From Mycolicibacterium aromaticivorans JS19b1 = JCM 16368 (lineage in GTDB: Bacteria; Actinomycetota; Actinomycetes; Mycobacteriales; Mycobacteriaceae): a stretch of 64,000 nucleotides of DNA. Numbering within the stretch: the first letter of the stretch is position 1; every line of letters begins with the position of its first letter. The DNA lies in the NCBI RefSeq assembly GCF_000559085.1, contig NZ_JALN02000001.1, forward strand, positions 4,402,001 to 4,466,000. Direction: 5' to 3'. This document shows positions 57,015 to 64,000 of this stretch, one piece after another. The notes beneath the pieces are model-generated. The model was not told the DNA's origin and ran no database searches. It saw nothing but the letters and a program-made list of their open reading frames with translations. The position numbers and the translations under genes are program-made.

Positions 57015-57051
57015 CGATGCCGACGCCCGGGAATCTCGGGCGTCGGCATCG
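57015..57051 (+). terminator. strong terminator of the glutamine synthetase gene
   Basis: A perfect 15-bp stem: CGATGCCGACGCCCG (57015-57029), loop GGAATCT, CGGGCGTCGGCATCG (57037-57051), starting 11 nt after the stop. There is no T-run. Confidence 0.82.
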
Positions 57052-57109
57052 TCATCGTAGGGTCGAAAGTCCCTGCTGTTTTACATGCCTGCGACATAGG
57101 GTTGCGCGC

Positions 57110-57478
57110 ATGACGGATCATGATCACCACTCGGATGTGCTCAGCGAACTGAACCCACAGCACCGGGCCCTGCGCCAGATGATTCCCGAGGTCTACGACG
57201 GGTTCGGTGCGTTGAGTCGGGCGGCGATGGGCGGCGGCGCGGTTGAGGCCAAGATCAAGGAACTGATCGCGATGGTGATCGGAGTCGTCCAGGGCTGCGA
57301 CGGATGCATCGCCTCGCACGCCCGTGGTGCGGCCCGCGCGGGTGCCACCAAGCAGGAGGCGGCCGAGATCATCGGTGTCAGCATCATGATGCACGGCGGC
57401 CCGGCCACCATCTACGGCGCGCGCGCCTACACGGCTTTCTGCGAATTCGCCGACGCCGCTGGACCTCAGCCGTCGTAG
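57110..57478 (+). CDS. AhpD-like/carboxymuconolactone decarboxylase family protein
   Basis: A 122-residue helical protein with the AhpD redox motif CDGCIASH (Cys63, Cys66, His70), followed by ARAGATKQEAAEIIGVSIMM. AhpD-like proteins act as peroxidatic or disulfide reductase adaptors in antioxidant defence. The N-terminus is His/Asp-rich (TDHDHHSDVL). ATG at 57110 is chosen; the upstream frame would run back through the glutamine synthetase terminator. The gene is followed 27 nt later by a thioredoxin-fold gene on the same strand, suggesting a joint redox role. Confidence 0.85.
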   Translation: MTDHDHHSDVLSELNPQHRALRQMIPEVYDGFGALSRAAMGGGAVEAKIKELIAMVIGVVQGCDGCIASHARGAARAGATKQEAAEIIGVSIMMHGGPATIYGARAYTAFCEFADAAGPQPS

Positions 57479-57505
57479 CGCCTTGGTTTAACGTAGGAGG
57501 CGATC

Positions 57506-58126
57506 ATGCGCACCGTCGAGGTCTTTGCCGACGTCCTGTGTCCATTCACCCACGTTGGGCTGCGGACGCTGATCGACCGCCGCGGTGACCGTGGACTGGC
57601 CGAACCACGCCTGCGTATCCGAGCCTGGCCGCTCGAATTGATCAACGGCAGCCCGCTTGACCCCGACCACGTCGGCGCTGAGATCTCGGCGCTGCGGTCG
57701 TCGGTGCGTCCCGACCTCTTCGGGGGCTTCACGCTCGATGCTTTCCCGAGAACGTCGATGACCGCATACGCGCTGGCCGCTGCTGCTGACCGCGTCGGCG
57801 ACCCCGTGCTGATCGAAGGAGTCGGCTTGGCGCTGCGCAACGCGCTTTTCGAAGAGGGGCTTGATATCGGGCGAACTGAGGTGGTCGAATCCATCGCCGA
57901 TCGCTTCGGCCTGGCACCTCTCGACGCGGAGTCGACGTTTGTTGCGGTCCAAGCTGATTGGGATGAGGGCCGCGCTCGGGGTGTGGTGGGCTCACCGCAC
58001 TTCTTCACCGAGGACGGCGGGGACTGGTTTTGCCCCGGGCTGGCAATCAGCCGCGACGATGTCGGCAACTTCGTCGTCGCCTGGAAACAGGGCACGGAGG
58101 CGTTCGTCGAACGCGTCTTCGGCTGA
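57506..58126 (+). CDS. DsbA/FrnE-like thioredoxin-fold oxidoreductase
   Basis: A 206-residue DsbA-type protein without a signal peptide. It opens VEVFADVLCPFTHVGLRTL, with only the first Cys of the usual CxxC (Cys12 in CPFT), as in 2-hydroxychromene isomerase-like and monothiol members. The cis-Pro segment is RGVVGSPHFFTEDGGDWFCP. Activity could be glutathione- or mycothiol-linked isomerase or reductase; I cannot tell. Its end is 6 nt from the convergent rhodanese gene, and it lies beside the sulfide-oxidation operon. Confidence 0.78.
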   Translation: MRTVEVFADVLCPFTHVGLRTLIDRRGDRGLAEPRLRIRAWPLELINGSPLDPDHVGAEISALRSSVRPDLFGGFTLDAFPRTSMTAYALAAAADRVGDPVLIEGVGLALRNALFEEGLDIGRTEVVESIADRFGLAPLDAESTFVAVQADWDEGRARGVVGSPHFFTEDGGDWFCPGLAISRDDVGNFVVAWKQGTEAFVERVFG

Positions 58127-58132
58127 TCGCAG

Positions 58133-58465
58133 TCAGATGACGGTGCCGGGTGCACCGTTATCGCGGATCACCGGTTGCCCGATCCGCTGCCAGGCCCCCA
58201 TACCGCCGACCAGGTTGTAGACGGTCAACCCGGCAGCTGTGAGTTTCGTTGCCGCCGAGCCGGATCGGTTCCCCGACCGGCACACCGCCACAATCGGCGC
58301 GGCTGTTTCGAAGGTGCGCGCGTCCAAGTCGCCGAGTCGCACATGAATCGCTCCAGGAGCGTGTCCGGCGCTCCACTCGTCGTCCTCGCGAACGTCGAGC
58401 AGGACGGCGCCGGCGTTGTTGACAAGCTCCATCGCGCCGGTGGGGTCGATCTCCAACACATTCAT
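58133..58465 (-). CDS. single-domain rhodanese (sulfurtransferase)
   Basis: A 110-residue rhodanese. The active loop CRSGNRS has Cys62, which carries the persulfide; VLLDVREDDEWSAGHAPGAI is the typical first block and YNLVGGMGAW the last. It would move sulfane sulfur between small thiols or proteins. ATG at 58465 with AAAGG 8 nt upstream is preferred over GTG at 58468. It is divergent from the persulfide dioxygenase operon, and operators in the shared 273-nt region suggest common control. Confidence 0.9.
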   Translation of the reverse strand: MNVLEIDPTGAMELVNNAGAVLLDVREDDEWSAGHAPGAIHVRLGDLDARTFETAAPIVAVCRSGNRSGSAATKLTAAGLTVYNLVGGMGAWQRIGQPVIRDNGAPGTVI

Positions 58466-58580
58466 CACACTCGCCTTTCGCTCGAATGGCCGATCGATTT
58501 GCCGGCCGGGATGCCTGGGATGCCGGAAGGGGCGGTGTTCACCGCGGACCGTCCTGGCTTCCTTCGATAGTTACATCATA

Positions 58581-58598
58581 TACCCATGGGGGTATATT
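58581..58598. promoter_or_regulatory. CsoR/CstR-type operator 1
   Basis: TATACCC (58581-58587), 4-nt centre ATGG, GGGTATA (58592-58598). This has the ATACCC-N4-GGGTAT form of operators bound by CsoR-family repressors. It lies about 116 nt upstream of the divergent rhodanese start and 141 nt upstream of the dioxygenase start. Confidence 0.68.
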
Positions 58599-58658
58599 GA
58601 CGACGGGTTCAGGGCCGCAGATTGTCTGGTCCGTCACAGTTCGAAGCGTCGGAATAAG

Positions 58659-58674
58659 ATACCCCCTGGGGTAC
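58659..58674. promoter_or_regulatory. CsoR/CstR-type operator 2
   Basis: ATACCCC, CT, GGGGTAC: a near-perfect inverted repeat of the same class, 65 nt upstream of the persulfide dioxygenase ATG. It lies 6 nt from operator 3, so the two may be bound together. Confidence 0.68.
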
Positions 58675-58680
58675 ATTATG

Positions 58681-58696
58681 ATACCCATAGGGGTAT
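58681..58696. promoter_or_regulatory. CsoR/CstR-type operator 3
   Basis: ATACCC, ATAG, GGGTAT: a perfect 6-bp-arm palindrome ending 42 nt before the persulfide dioxygenase ATG, where a repressor would cover the promoter or start site. The G/C arms match those of operators 1 and 2. Confidence 0.7.
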
Positions 58697-58738
58697 AGCC
58701 AATATGGCGATGCCGACAGACCAAGAAGGAAGACGGCG

Positions 58739-60118
58739 ATGATTCTGCAGCAGTACTACCTGGACTGCCTGTCCCACGCTTCGTACCTGATCGGTGATGA
58801 AACCACCGGCCGTGCAGTCGTTGTCGACCCGCAGCGTGACGTGGCGGAGTATGTGGCCGATGCCAAGAAGCGTGGGTTGACCATCGAGTTGGTGATCGAA
58901 ACCCATTTCCACGCCGATTTTCTGTCCGGCCACCTGGAGCTGGCCGCGGCGACCGGGGCGAAGATCGTCTACTCCTCGGTCGCGGAGACCGAGTTCGACT
59001 CCATGGGGGTTGCCGACGGCCAGCGATATTCTCTCGGTGACGTCACGCTGGAGTTCCGACACACTCCCGGCCACACGCCGGAGTCGATGAGCGTGGTGAT
59101 CTACGAGCACGCCGGCGATTCCGTTCCCTATGGCGTGATGACCGGGGACACCTTGTTCATCGGCGATGTCGGCCGGCCTGATCTACTCGCCTCGATTGGA
59201 TTCACCCGCGAGGAGCTCGCCGACAAGCTGTACCACTCGCTGCACGACAAGCTGATGACGCTGCCTGACGCGACGCGGGTGTATCCCGCACACGGTGCCG
59301 GCTCGGCCTGCGGCAAGAACCTGTCCACGGATCTGTGGTCGACGATGGGTGACCAGAAGGCGACCAACTACGCGCTGCGCGCACCCGACAAGGCGACGTT
59401 CATGAGCCTCGTCACCGAGGGTCAGCCGCCCGCGCCCGGGTATTTCGTCTACGACGCCATCCTCAACCGCAAGGATCGCGGACTGCTGGATGAGACCAAG
59501 ATGCCGCCCGCCATGACCTACGACCAGGTCCGTGCCGCGATCGACAGCGGCGCCGTCCTCGTGGACGGGCGAACCCCTGAGGAATTCGCCCAAGGCCATC
59601 TTCGCAGCGCGATCAACATCGGACTCGAAGGTCGTTACGCCGAGTTCGCCGGATCGGTGCTTCCGTCCGACGTCGACATCGTTCTCTTGACCGAACCCGG
59701 TCAGGAACTGGAAGGCAAAAACCGGCTCGCCCGGATCGGTTTCGACCGGGTGATCGGCTACCTGGACAAGCCTTTCGAAGTGATGTTCGAGAATCGCGGC
59801 GACGTTGCGGTTGCCTCCCGGCTGACCGCCCAGGCATTCGATCAGCGCGCCGCCGAGCTGGCCGATCTACAGATTGTCGATGTGCGCAACCCCGGTGAGG
59901 TCGCGGCGGGCGCCGTTCCGAATGCCATTGCGATTCCGGTCGGCCAGCTGCCTTCCCGATTGGATGAACTGGATCCCACCAAGCCCACCGTCGTGTACTG
60001 CGCCGGCGGCTACCGGTCGTCCGTCGCCGCGAGCTTGTTGCGGCAGAACGGTTTCCCCGATGTGAGCGACATCCTGGGCGGCTATGGCGCCTGGGACGAC
60101 GCCCACCAGAACGCCTGA
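58739..60118 (+). CDS. persulfide dioxygenase-rhodanese fusion (CstB-like)
   Basis: A 459-residue fusion. The N-terminal metallo-beta-lactamase domain is of the ETHE1 persulfide dioxygenase type with a mononuclear iron site: THFHAD (His56, His58, Asp60), GHTPES (His112) and GDVGRPDLL. Two rhodanese domains follow. The first (VLVDGRTPEEFAQGHLRSAI) has no active Cys, reading VLLTEPGQELEG at that place; the second has VVYCAGGYRSS with Cys421. This is the CstB layout, oxidising low-molecular-weight persulfides to sulfite or thiosulfate. AAGGAAG precedes the ATG. It is the first gene of the operon with SQR and thioredoxin. Confidence 0.92.
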   Translation: MILQQYYLDCLSHASYLIGDETTGRAVVVDPQRDVAEYVADAKKRGLTIELVIETHFHADFLSGHLELAAATGAKIVYSSVAETEFDSMGVADGQRYSLGDVTLEFRHTPGHTPESMSVVIYEHAGDSVPYGVMTGDTLFIGDVGRPDLLASIGFTREELADKLYHSLHDKLMTLPDATRVYPAHGAGSACGKNLSTDLWSTMGDQKATNYALRAPDKATFMSLVTEGQPPAPGYFVYDAILNRKDRGLLDETKMPPAMTYDQVRAAIDSGAVLVDGRTPEEFAQGHLRSAINIGLEGRYAEFAGSVLPSDVDIVLLTEPGQELEGKNRLARIGFDRVIGYLDKPFEVMFENRGDVAVASRLTAQAFDQRAAELADLQIVDVRNPGEVAAGAVPNAIAIPVGQLPSRLDELDPTKPTVVYCAGGYRSSVAASLLRQNGFPDVSDILGGYGAWDDAHQNA

Positions 60119-60140
60119 TTTTCCGAGGAGGACAACCACC

Positions 60141-61343
60141 ATGACCATCACAGCCAAACACCAGATCCTGATCGTCGGCGGCGGAACTGCCGGTATCACC
60201 GTCGCGGCGCGGATGCTCCGCAAGGGCTACACCGACGTCGCCGTGATCGAACCGTCGAGCAAGCACTACTACCAACCGTTGTGGACGTTGGTCGGCGCCG
60301 GACAGGCGAAGGCCTCGACGACCGAGCGCGACGAGTCCTCAGTCATGCCCAAGGGTGCCACCTGGATCACGAACGCCGCCAGTGCCTTTGCCCCCGAGAA
60401 CAACACGGTGACGTGCGTCGACGGAGCGACCTACGAGTATGACGTGCTCGTCGTGAGTCCGGGCATCCAGCTCGACTGGAACCGCACCGAGGGCCTGGAG
60501 GACGCCCTGGGCCGCGACGGGGTTTCGTCGAACTACCGGTTCGACCTCGCACCGCGCACCTGGGACTTCATCCGCAACCTGCGTTCGGGCACCGCGGTGT
60601 TCTCCGTTCCGTCCGGCGCCATCAAGTGCGCCGGCGCGCCGCAGAAGATCGCCTACCTGGCATCGGACTATTGGCGAAAGCAGGGAGTGCTCTCCGACAT
60701 CGACGTCCACCTGGTCATGCCGGGTGCGCGGCCGTTCGGCATTCCGGCGATCGCGGACAGCCTCGACAAGGTCATCGCCGACTACGGAATCACCTTGCAC
60801 ACCAATTCCGAAGTGACGTCGGTCGACGCCGCGGCGCGCAAGGTCGGCATCACCAGCGTCGCTCCCGGTGGGACGGACACCATGCTGCCCTACGACGTAT
60901 TGCACGCCGTCCCGCTGCAGTCGGCGCCGGACTGGATCAAGACCAGTCCGCTGTCGACCGGTGACGCGACGGGTTACGTCGATATCGACAAGCACACGAT
61001 GCAACACGTGCGGTACCCAAATGTGTTCAGTCTGGGTGACGTTGGTTCGTCGCCGAACTCAAAGACGGGTGCCGCGATCCGCAAACAGGCCCCCGTGGTC
61101 GCCGATAACATCGAGGCGTTCTTGACGAAACAGCCACTGCGGGCATCGTATGACGGTTACTCCTCGTGCCCGATCGTCACCTCGTCGCATGCGATGCTGC
61201 TCGCCGAGTTCGACTACGACCTGCAGTTGGAACCCACCTTCCCTCTGCTCAATCCGACGACGCCGCACCGCGCCTACTGGTACCTGAAGAAATACGGGCT
61301 CCCCTTCATGTACTGGAATCTGATGCTCAAGGGCCTGGCTTAG
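60141..61343 (+). CDS. sqr: sulfide:quinone oxidoreductase
   Basis: A 400-residue FAD enzyme that oxidises H2S to sulfane sulfur and passes electrons to the quinone pool at the inner membrane face. The dinucleotide fold is ILIVGGGTAGITVAARM; the redox Cys pair is Cys163 (GAIKCAGAPQK) and Cys343 (SSCPIVTSS). Only two Cys are seen at these sites, as in type II SQR of the HMT2/SQOR group. The C-terminal amphipathic region (YWYLKKYGLPFMYWNLMLKG) fits membrane association. GAGGAGGA precedes the ATG at 60141; the longer frame from 60084 overlaps the dioxygenase gene. It supplies the persulfide that the upstream enzyme oxidises. Confidence 0.93.
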   Translation: MTITAKHQILIVGGGTAGITVAARMLRKGYTDVAVIEPSSKHYYQPLWTLVGAGQAKASTTERDESSVMPKGATWITNAASAFAPENNTVTCVDGATYEYDVLVVSPGIQLDWNRTEGLEDALGRDGVSSNYRFDLAPRTWDFIRNLRSGTAVFSVPSGAIKCAGAPQKIAYLASDYWRKQGVLSDIDVHLVMPGARPFGIPAIADSLDKVIADYGITLHTNSEVTSVDAAARKVGITSVAPGGTDTMLPYDVLHAVPLQSAPDWIKTSPLSTGDATGYVDIDKHTMQHVRYPNVFSLGDVGSSPNSKTGAAIRKQAPVVADNIEAFLTKQPLRASYDGYSSCPIVTSSHAMLLAEFDYDLQLEPTFPLLNPTTPHRAYWYLKKYGLPFMYWNLMLKGLA

Positions 61344-61393
61344 CAATTCGCTTGCAACACAGAAGACTTGCATCGCAAAGGAAAGGAATCACA

Positions 61394-61753
61394 ATGACAA
61401 CCAGCAACCTGACCGCCGCCGACTTCGAAGCGACGGTTACCGAGAATCCAGTTGTGCTCATCGACTTCTGGGCTTCCTGGTGCGGCCCGTGCCGCGCCTT
61501 CGCTCCGATCTTCGACCGCTCGTCGAAGTCGCACCCCGACGTGGTTCACGCCAAGGTCGACACGGAAGCGCAGCAGGAACTCGCCGCAGCACTGGAGATC
61601 CAAGCCATCCCGACGATCATGGCGTTTCGCGACGGCATCCTCGTCTACCGCCAGCCGGGTGCGATGCCGGCTGCCGCACTCGAGGACCTGATCACCCGGG
61701 TCAAGGAACTCGACATGGAAGACGTCCGCGCCAAGGTCGCCGCGAAGTCCTGA
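61394..61753 (+). CDS. thioredoxin
   Basis: A 119-residue thioredoxin. FWASWCGPCRAF gives the active-site Cys30-Cys33, and AIPTIMAFRDG contains the cis-Pro. There is a short extension at the C-terminus (ELDMEDVRAKVAAKS). AAAGGAA lies 5 nt before the ATG. It is the third gene of the sulfide operon (50-nt gap after sqr) and may reduce protein persulfides or accept sulfane sulfur; that role is inferred from context. It is cytoplasmic. Confidence 0.93.
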   Translation: MTTSNLTAADFEATVTENPVVLIDFWASWCGPCRAFAPIFDRSSKSHPDVVHAKVDTEAQQELAAALEIQAIPTIMAFRDGILVYRQPGAMPAAALEDLITRVKELDMEDVRAKVAAKS

Positions 61754-61855
61754 ATGGTGTTCGGCCCCAACACCTGAACTCAATCTTTCAGCCGCGGCCG
61801 ACTTCGACCTCGAGTTGCCCGAGAGCGGGACGCTCGACGGTCGTACTCAGGAGCC

Positions 61856-62575
61856 TCAGCTACCGGCCGGCCCGGAATCCCTGAGGTGTTCGCCGAAGAA
61901 CGCGAACACCCGCTGCCAGGCGTCCTCTGCTTCGGGGCGTGAGTAGTTCATCTTCACCACGCGTTCGATGACCTTCACCGGTCGCGGGGTGTCCCAGTTG
62001 TTCATGAAGGAATGCCCGACGGTCGGATATTCCTTGATGTCGCGCGGCACGTCGTTGGTCGACAGCAGGTCTTCCAGTTTGTCGGCCGCACCCTTGAGCA
62101 TCCAGTCCATGGCGCCGTAACTGGCCACGGTCGGGCACGAGTTCGGGATCGCCGAGATGTCCGAGGGCCATTCCCCGTAATTGGGGGCCGAGGCGTCGAA
62201 GTGTCCGGTCGGTGCCAGCACGAGGCAGAACCCACCGCCCATGCAGAATCCGATCACGCCGACTTTGCCGTTGCACGCCGGGTCGGCCATCAGGTGGTCG
62301 CGGGCGGCGATGAGGTCATCGACGGCGGTCCCTTTGCCCTTCTTGAACGCCTGCAGGGTGCGCACCACGCAGAGCAGCCGATTGCCCCGGTGATACAGCG
62401 CCGGGGTGATCGCGAGGTAGCCGTTGTCGGCGAACCGGTCGGTGATGCGTTTGATGTCACCCGTCATGCCCATCGCGTCGTGCACGATCACGACGCCGGG
62501 CCACGGTCCGTCGCCGGCCGGCCGTGCTTGATAGGCAGGCAGCGGGCCCGCCGGAGCGGGAAACGTGGTCTCCAT
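61856..62575 (-). CDS. dienelactone hydrolase-family protein
   Basis: A 239-residue alpha/beta hydrolase of the DLH group. The nucleophile elbow is IGFCMGGGFCLVLA with Cys in place of Ser, as expected for the family; Asp and His partners lie in the later VASYGAMDWML and VGHSFMN regions. DLH enzymes open dienelactones in aromatic breakdown, but many members have other ester substrates. The ribosome-binding site is weak, but the ATG gives the usual length. It is convergent with the thioredoxin gene, 102 nt away, and that gap shows no gene. Confidence 0.88.
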   Translation of the reverse strand: METTFPAPAGPLPAYQARPAGDGPWPGVVIVHDAMGMTGDIKRITDRFADNGYLAITPALYHRGNRLLCVVRTLQAFKKGKGTAVDDLIAARDHLMADPACNGKVGVIGFCMGGGFCLVLAPTGHFDASAPNYGEWPSDISAIPNSCPTVASYGAMDWMLKGAADKLEDLLSTNDVPRDIKEYPTVGHSFMNNWDTPRPVKVIERVVKMNYSRPEAEDAWQRVFAFFGEHLRDSGPAGS

Positions 62576-62601
62576 GGAAGGGCATCTTGCCCGTTAGGTG
62601 A

Positions 62602-63369
62602 TCAACTCCGCCAGGGGTTGTTGCCGGCGTCCCAGGCTTTCTGGATGTCCGGGTAGATCGACGTCTGATCGGTGGGTACCGAATTCTTCGTCATCCGGGT
62701 GCGCTCGTCGGCCAGGACCTCGGGCGAGCCGCCCTCGATGGCGTCCATGGTCTGGGCCGCGACGTCCTCGGGTGCGATCTTCGGGCCGTCGATCACCGCG
62801 GCCATATCGGTGTCGATGAACCCGGCGTGCACACCGACGACATGCGTGCCCTGGCCGTGCAACTCGATCCGCAGCGCGTTGGTCAACGCCCACTCGGCGG
62901 CCTTGGAAGCCCCGTAGGAGGCGTTGAAGGGAGAGACGAAGAAGCTGACCACCGAGAGCATGTTCACCAGTGCGCTGCCGCCCGGCTGTGCGGCCAGCAC
63001 GGGCGCGAACGCGCGTGCCATCGCCAGCGTGCCGAAGTAGTTGGTCTCCATCTCGACCCGGGCGGCATCGGGATCCTCGGCGGTCAGGAACGGCGACTGC
63101 AGCATGGCGCCGGCGTTGTTGATCAACACCGACACGTCGGCGCAGGCCTGCGCCGCGGCGCGCACGGCGTCAGCGTCGGTGATGTCCAGGGCGACCGGTA
63201 CCACCCGCGAATCGTCGAACGCGACGCTGCTCGGGTTACGGGCGGCGGCGTAGACCTTGGTGGCGCCGCGGTCCAGCAGCGCCTGGGTGAACGCCCGGCC
63301 GAGGCCGCGGTTGGCGCCTGTGACCAGTGCGATGCTGCCGTCGATGGCTTTGCCGTTGGTTGCGGCCAT
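62602..63369 (-). CDS. short-chain dehydrogenase/reductase
   Basis: A 255-residue classical SDR using NAD(P)H. The cofactor motif is VTGANRGLGRAF (TGxxxGxG), NNAG follows in VLINNAGAML, and the catalytic Tyr and Lys are in ASYGASKAAE with Ser in the preceding MLSVVSFF. The substrate is not readable from sequence. It lies 26 nt upstream of the dienelactone hydrolase gene on the same strand, and the partial isomerase gene is upstream of it with a 37-nt gap, so the three probably form an operon. Confidence 0.92.
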   Translation of the reverse strand: MAATNGKAIDGSIALVTGANRGLGRAFTQALLDRGATKVYAAARNPSSVAFDDSRVVPVALDITDADAVRAAAQACADVSVLINNAGAMLQSPFLTAEDPDAARVEMETNYFGTLAMARAFAPVLAAQPGGSALVNMLSVVSFFVSPFNASYGASKAAEWALTNALRIELHGQGTHVVGVHAGFIDTDMAAVIDGPKIAPEDVAAQTMDAIEGGSPEVLADERTRMTKNSVPTDQTSIYPDIQKAWDAGNNPWRS

Positions 63370-63406
63370 GGTCTGCTCCTCGGTGTCGGTTACCAGGGGT
63401 CAACAC

Positions 63407-64000
63407 CTACCGGCAGGCGCGGTATTTCGCGACGTAGTCCGTCATCGTCGCCAACTGGTAGCGCGAGACCTCGTGCGCGTTCTCGTCTTCGGCGAACACC
63501 GAGGAAACCATCACGGTGTCGGACCGGTCGTAAAAGCCGATCTCGGCCAGGCCGGAGAAAAACTCCTCCCAGTCGATGTCACCGTCACCGATCTTGAGGT
63601 GCTGATGCACTCGTACCGGGCTGCCCGGCGGATTGGTGATGTAGCGCAGGCCGTGGCTGCGGTGATGGTCCATGGTGTCGGCCACGTGCACCAGCCGCAG
63701 CTTGTCGCGGGCGGCCCGCATAATGTCGCCCATGTTCCCGCCCATGTGGAAGGCGTGGCACGCGACGAAGACCATGCCGATATTGGGGGAGTTGACCCCG
63801 CGGATGATCCGCAACGCCTCCATCCCGTCCTCGACGAAGTCGTCGGGGTGCGGATCGATTCGGACGTCGAGTCCTTCGCGCTCGATGATCGGCAGCAGTT
63901 CCTCCATGGACCGGAAGAACGACCGCTCCGACTCTTCGGCTTTTTCGGGGCGGCCGGCGAACTCGGTGTTGATCACATTCACGCCGAGGTCCACAGTGAT
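63407..64000 (-). CDS. sugar phosphate isomerase/epimerase-type TIM-barrel protein, 3' part
   Basis: The C-terminal 198 residues of an AP-endonuclease-2/xylose-isomerase-like barrel; the 5' end lies beyond the right edge, and the frame is open to base 64000. Metal-ligand-type motifs include DVRIDPHPDDFVEDG, the His pair in ACHAFHMGG, LVHVADTMDHHRSHG and HLKIGDGDIDWEEFF. Such proteins isomerise or epimerise ketoses or polyols such as inositol derivatives; the substrate is unknown. It reads in the same direction as the SDR and hydrolase genes downstream, suggesting a catabolic operon. Confidence 0.85.
   Translation of the reverse strand: MTVDLGVNVINTEFAGRPEKAEESERSFFRSMEELLPIIEREGLDVRIDPHPDDFVEDGMEALRIIRGVNSPNIGMVFVACHAFHMGGNMGDIMRAARDKLRLVHVADTMDHHRSHGLRYITNPPGSPVRVHQHLKIGDGDIDWEEFFSGLAEIGFYDRSDTVMVSSVFAEDENAHEVSRYQLATMTDYVAKYRACR

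Overview
The window is high-GC actinobacterial DNA from a mycobacterium, most likely a Mycolicibacterium-type environmental species. The evidence is the gene content and order: plsB, an ssb paralogue, ettA, the large NAD-glutamate dehydrogenase, a thioesterase, aglA, glbO, an HNH protein, supercomplex factors, pepN, a CPWC oxidoreductase, rpiB, nei, lipP, tRNA-Gly/tRNA-Pro, tig, clpP1-clpP2 and clpX. As I recall it, this follows the Rv2482c-Rv2457c backbone of M. tuberculosis. Mycobacterial hallmarks include PGRS repeats, PecA-type aspartic proteases, an EspC-like type VII remnant and twin ClpP genes.

Layout. 1-3.6 kb: end of plsB and a CopD-CtaG membrane fusion. 3.6-5.4 kb: a decayed type VII-secretion-type locus (EspC-like gene plus a WXG-like protein with a conserved C-terminal domain, both frameshifted), followed by a small intact unknown gene. 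5.6-21.6 kb: conserved backbone from ssb to the CPWC oxidoreductase. 21.7-26.0 kb: an inserted nucleobase module (NCS1 permease, cytosine deaminase-like enzyme and a 2OG-Fe(II) oxygenase, joined by 4-bp overlaps), then an aldo/keto reductase divergent from a TetR regulator with two palindromic operators. 26.0-31.1 kb: rpiB, nei, Na+/H+ antiporter, DUF1542-type protein and lipP. 31.2-45.3 kb: a secretion-rich insertion holding a Tat-exported phosphatase, two tandem copies of a [PGRS protein + PecA-like protease] cassette, an amine oxidase, a membrane hydrolase-like protein and other secreted or unknown proteins. 45.3-50.1 kb: two tRNAs and the tig-clpP1-clpP2-clpX proteostasis block. 50.1-57.0 kb: a lipoprotein, fdhD-fdhF, a secreted unknown and a type III glutamine synthetase. 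57.1-61.8 kb: redox and sulfide genes, with a persulfide dioxygenase-SQR-thioredoxin operon and a divergent rhodanese around three CsoR/CstR-type operators. 61.9-64.0 kb: a dienelactone hydrolase-like enzyme, an SDR and a truncated sugar-phosphate isomerase-type gene.

The most striking element is at 32.9-40.8 kb. Two adjacent two-gene operons each encode a PE-less, signal-peptide-bearing PGRS protein and a separate PecA-like aspartic protease. The copies share the same 17-nt gene spacing, the same promoter (TTGACT-17-TAACTT) and a recognisably related leader. In M. tuberculosis these modules are known as parts of single PE_PGRS polypeptides, so this looks like a split, exported and duplicated version. 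The second notable unit is the sulfide-oxidation operon, whose repressor is not encoded in the window.

All family names come from motif recognition and memory; no database search was run. Starts were chosen from ribosome-binding sites, overlaps and family lengths.
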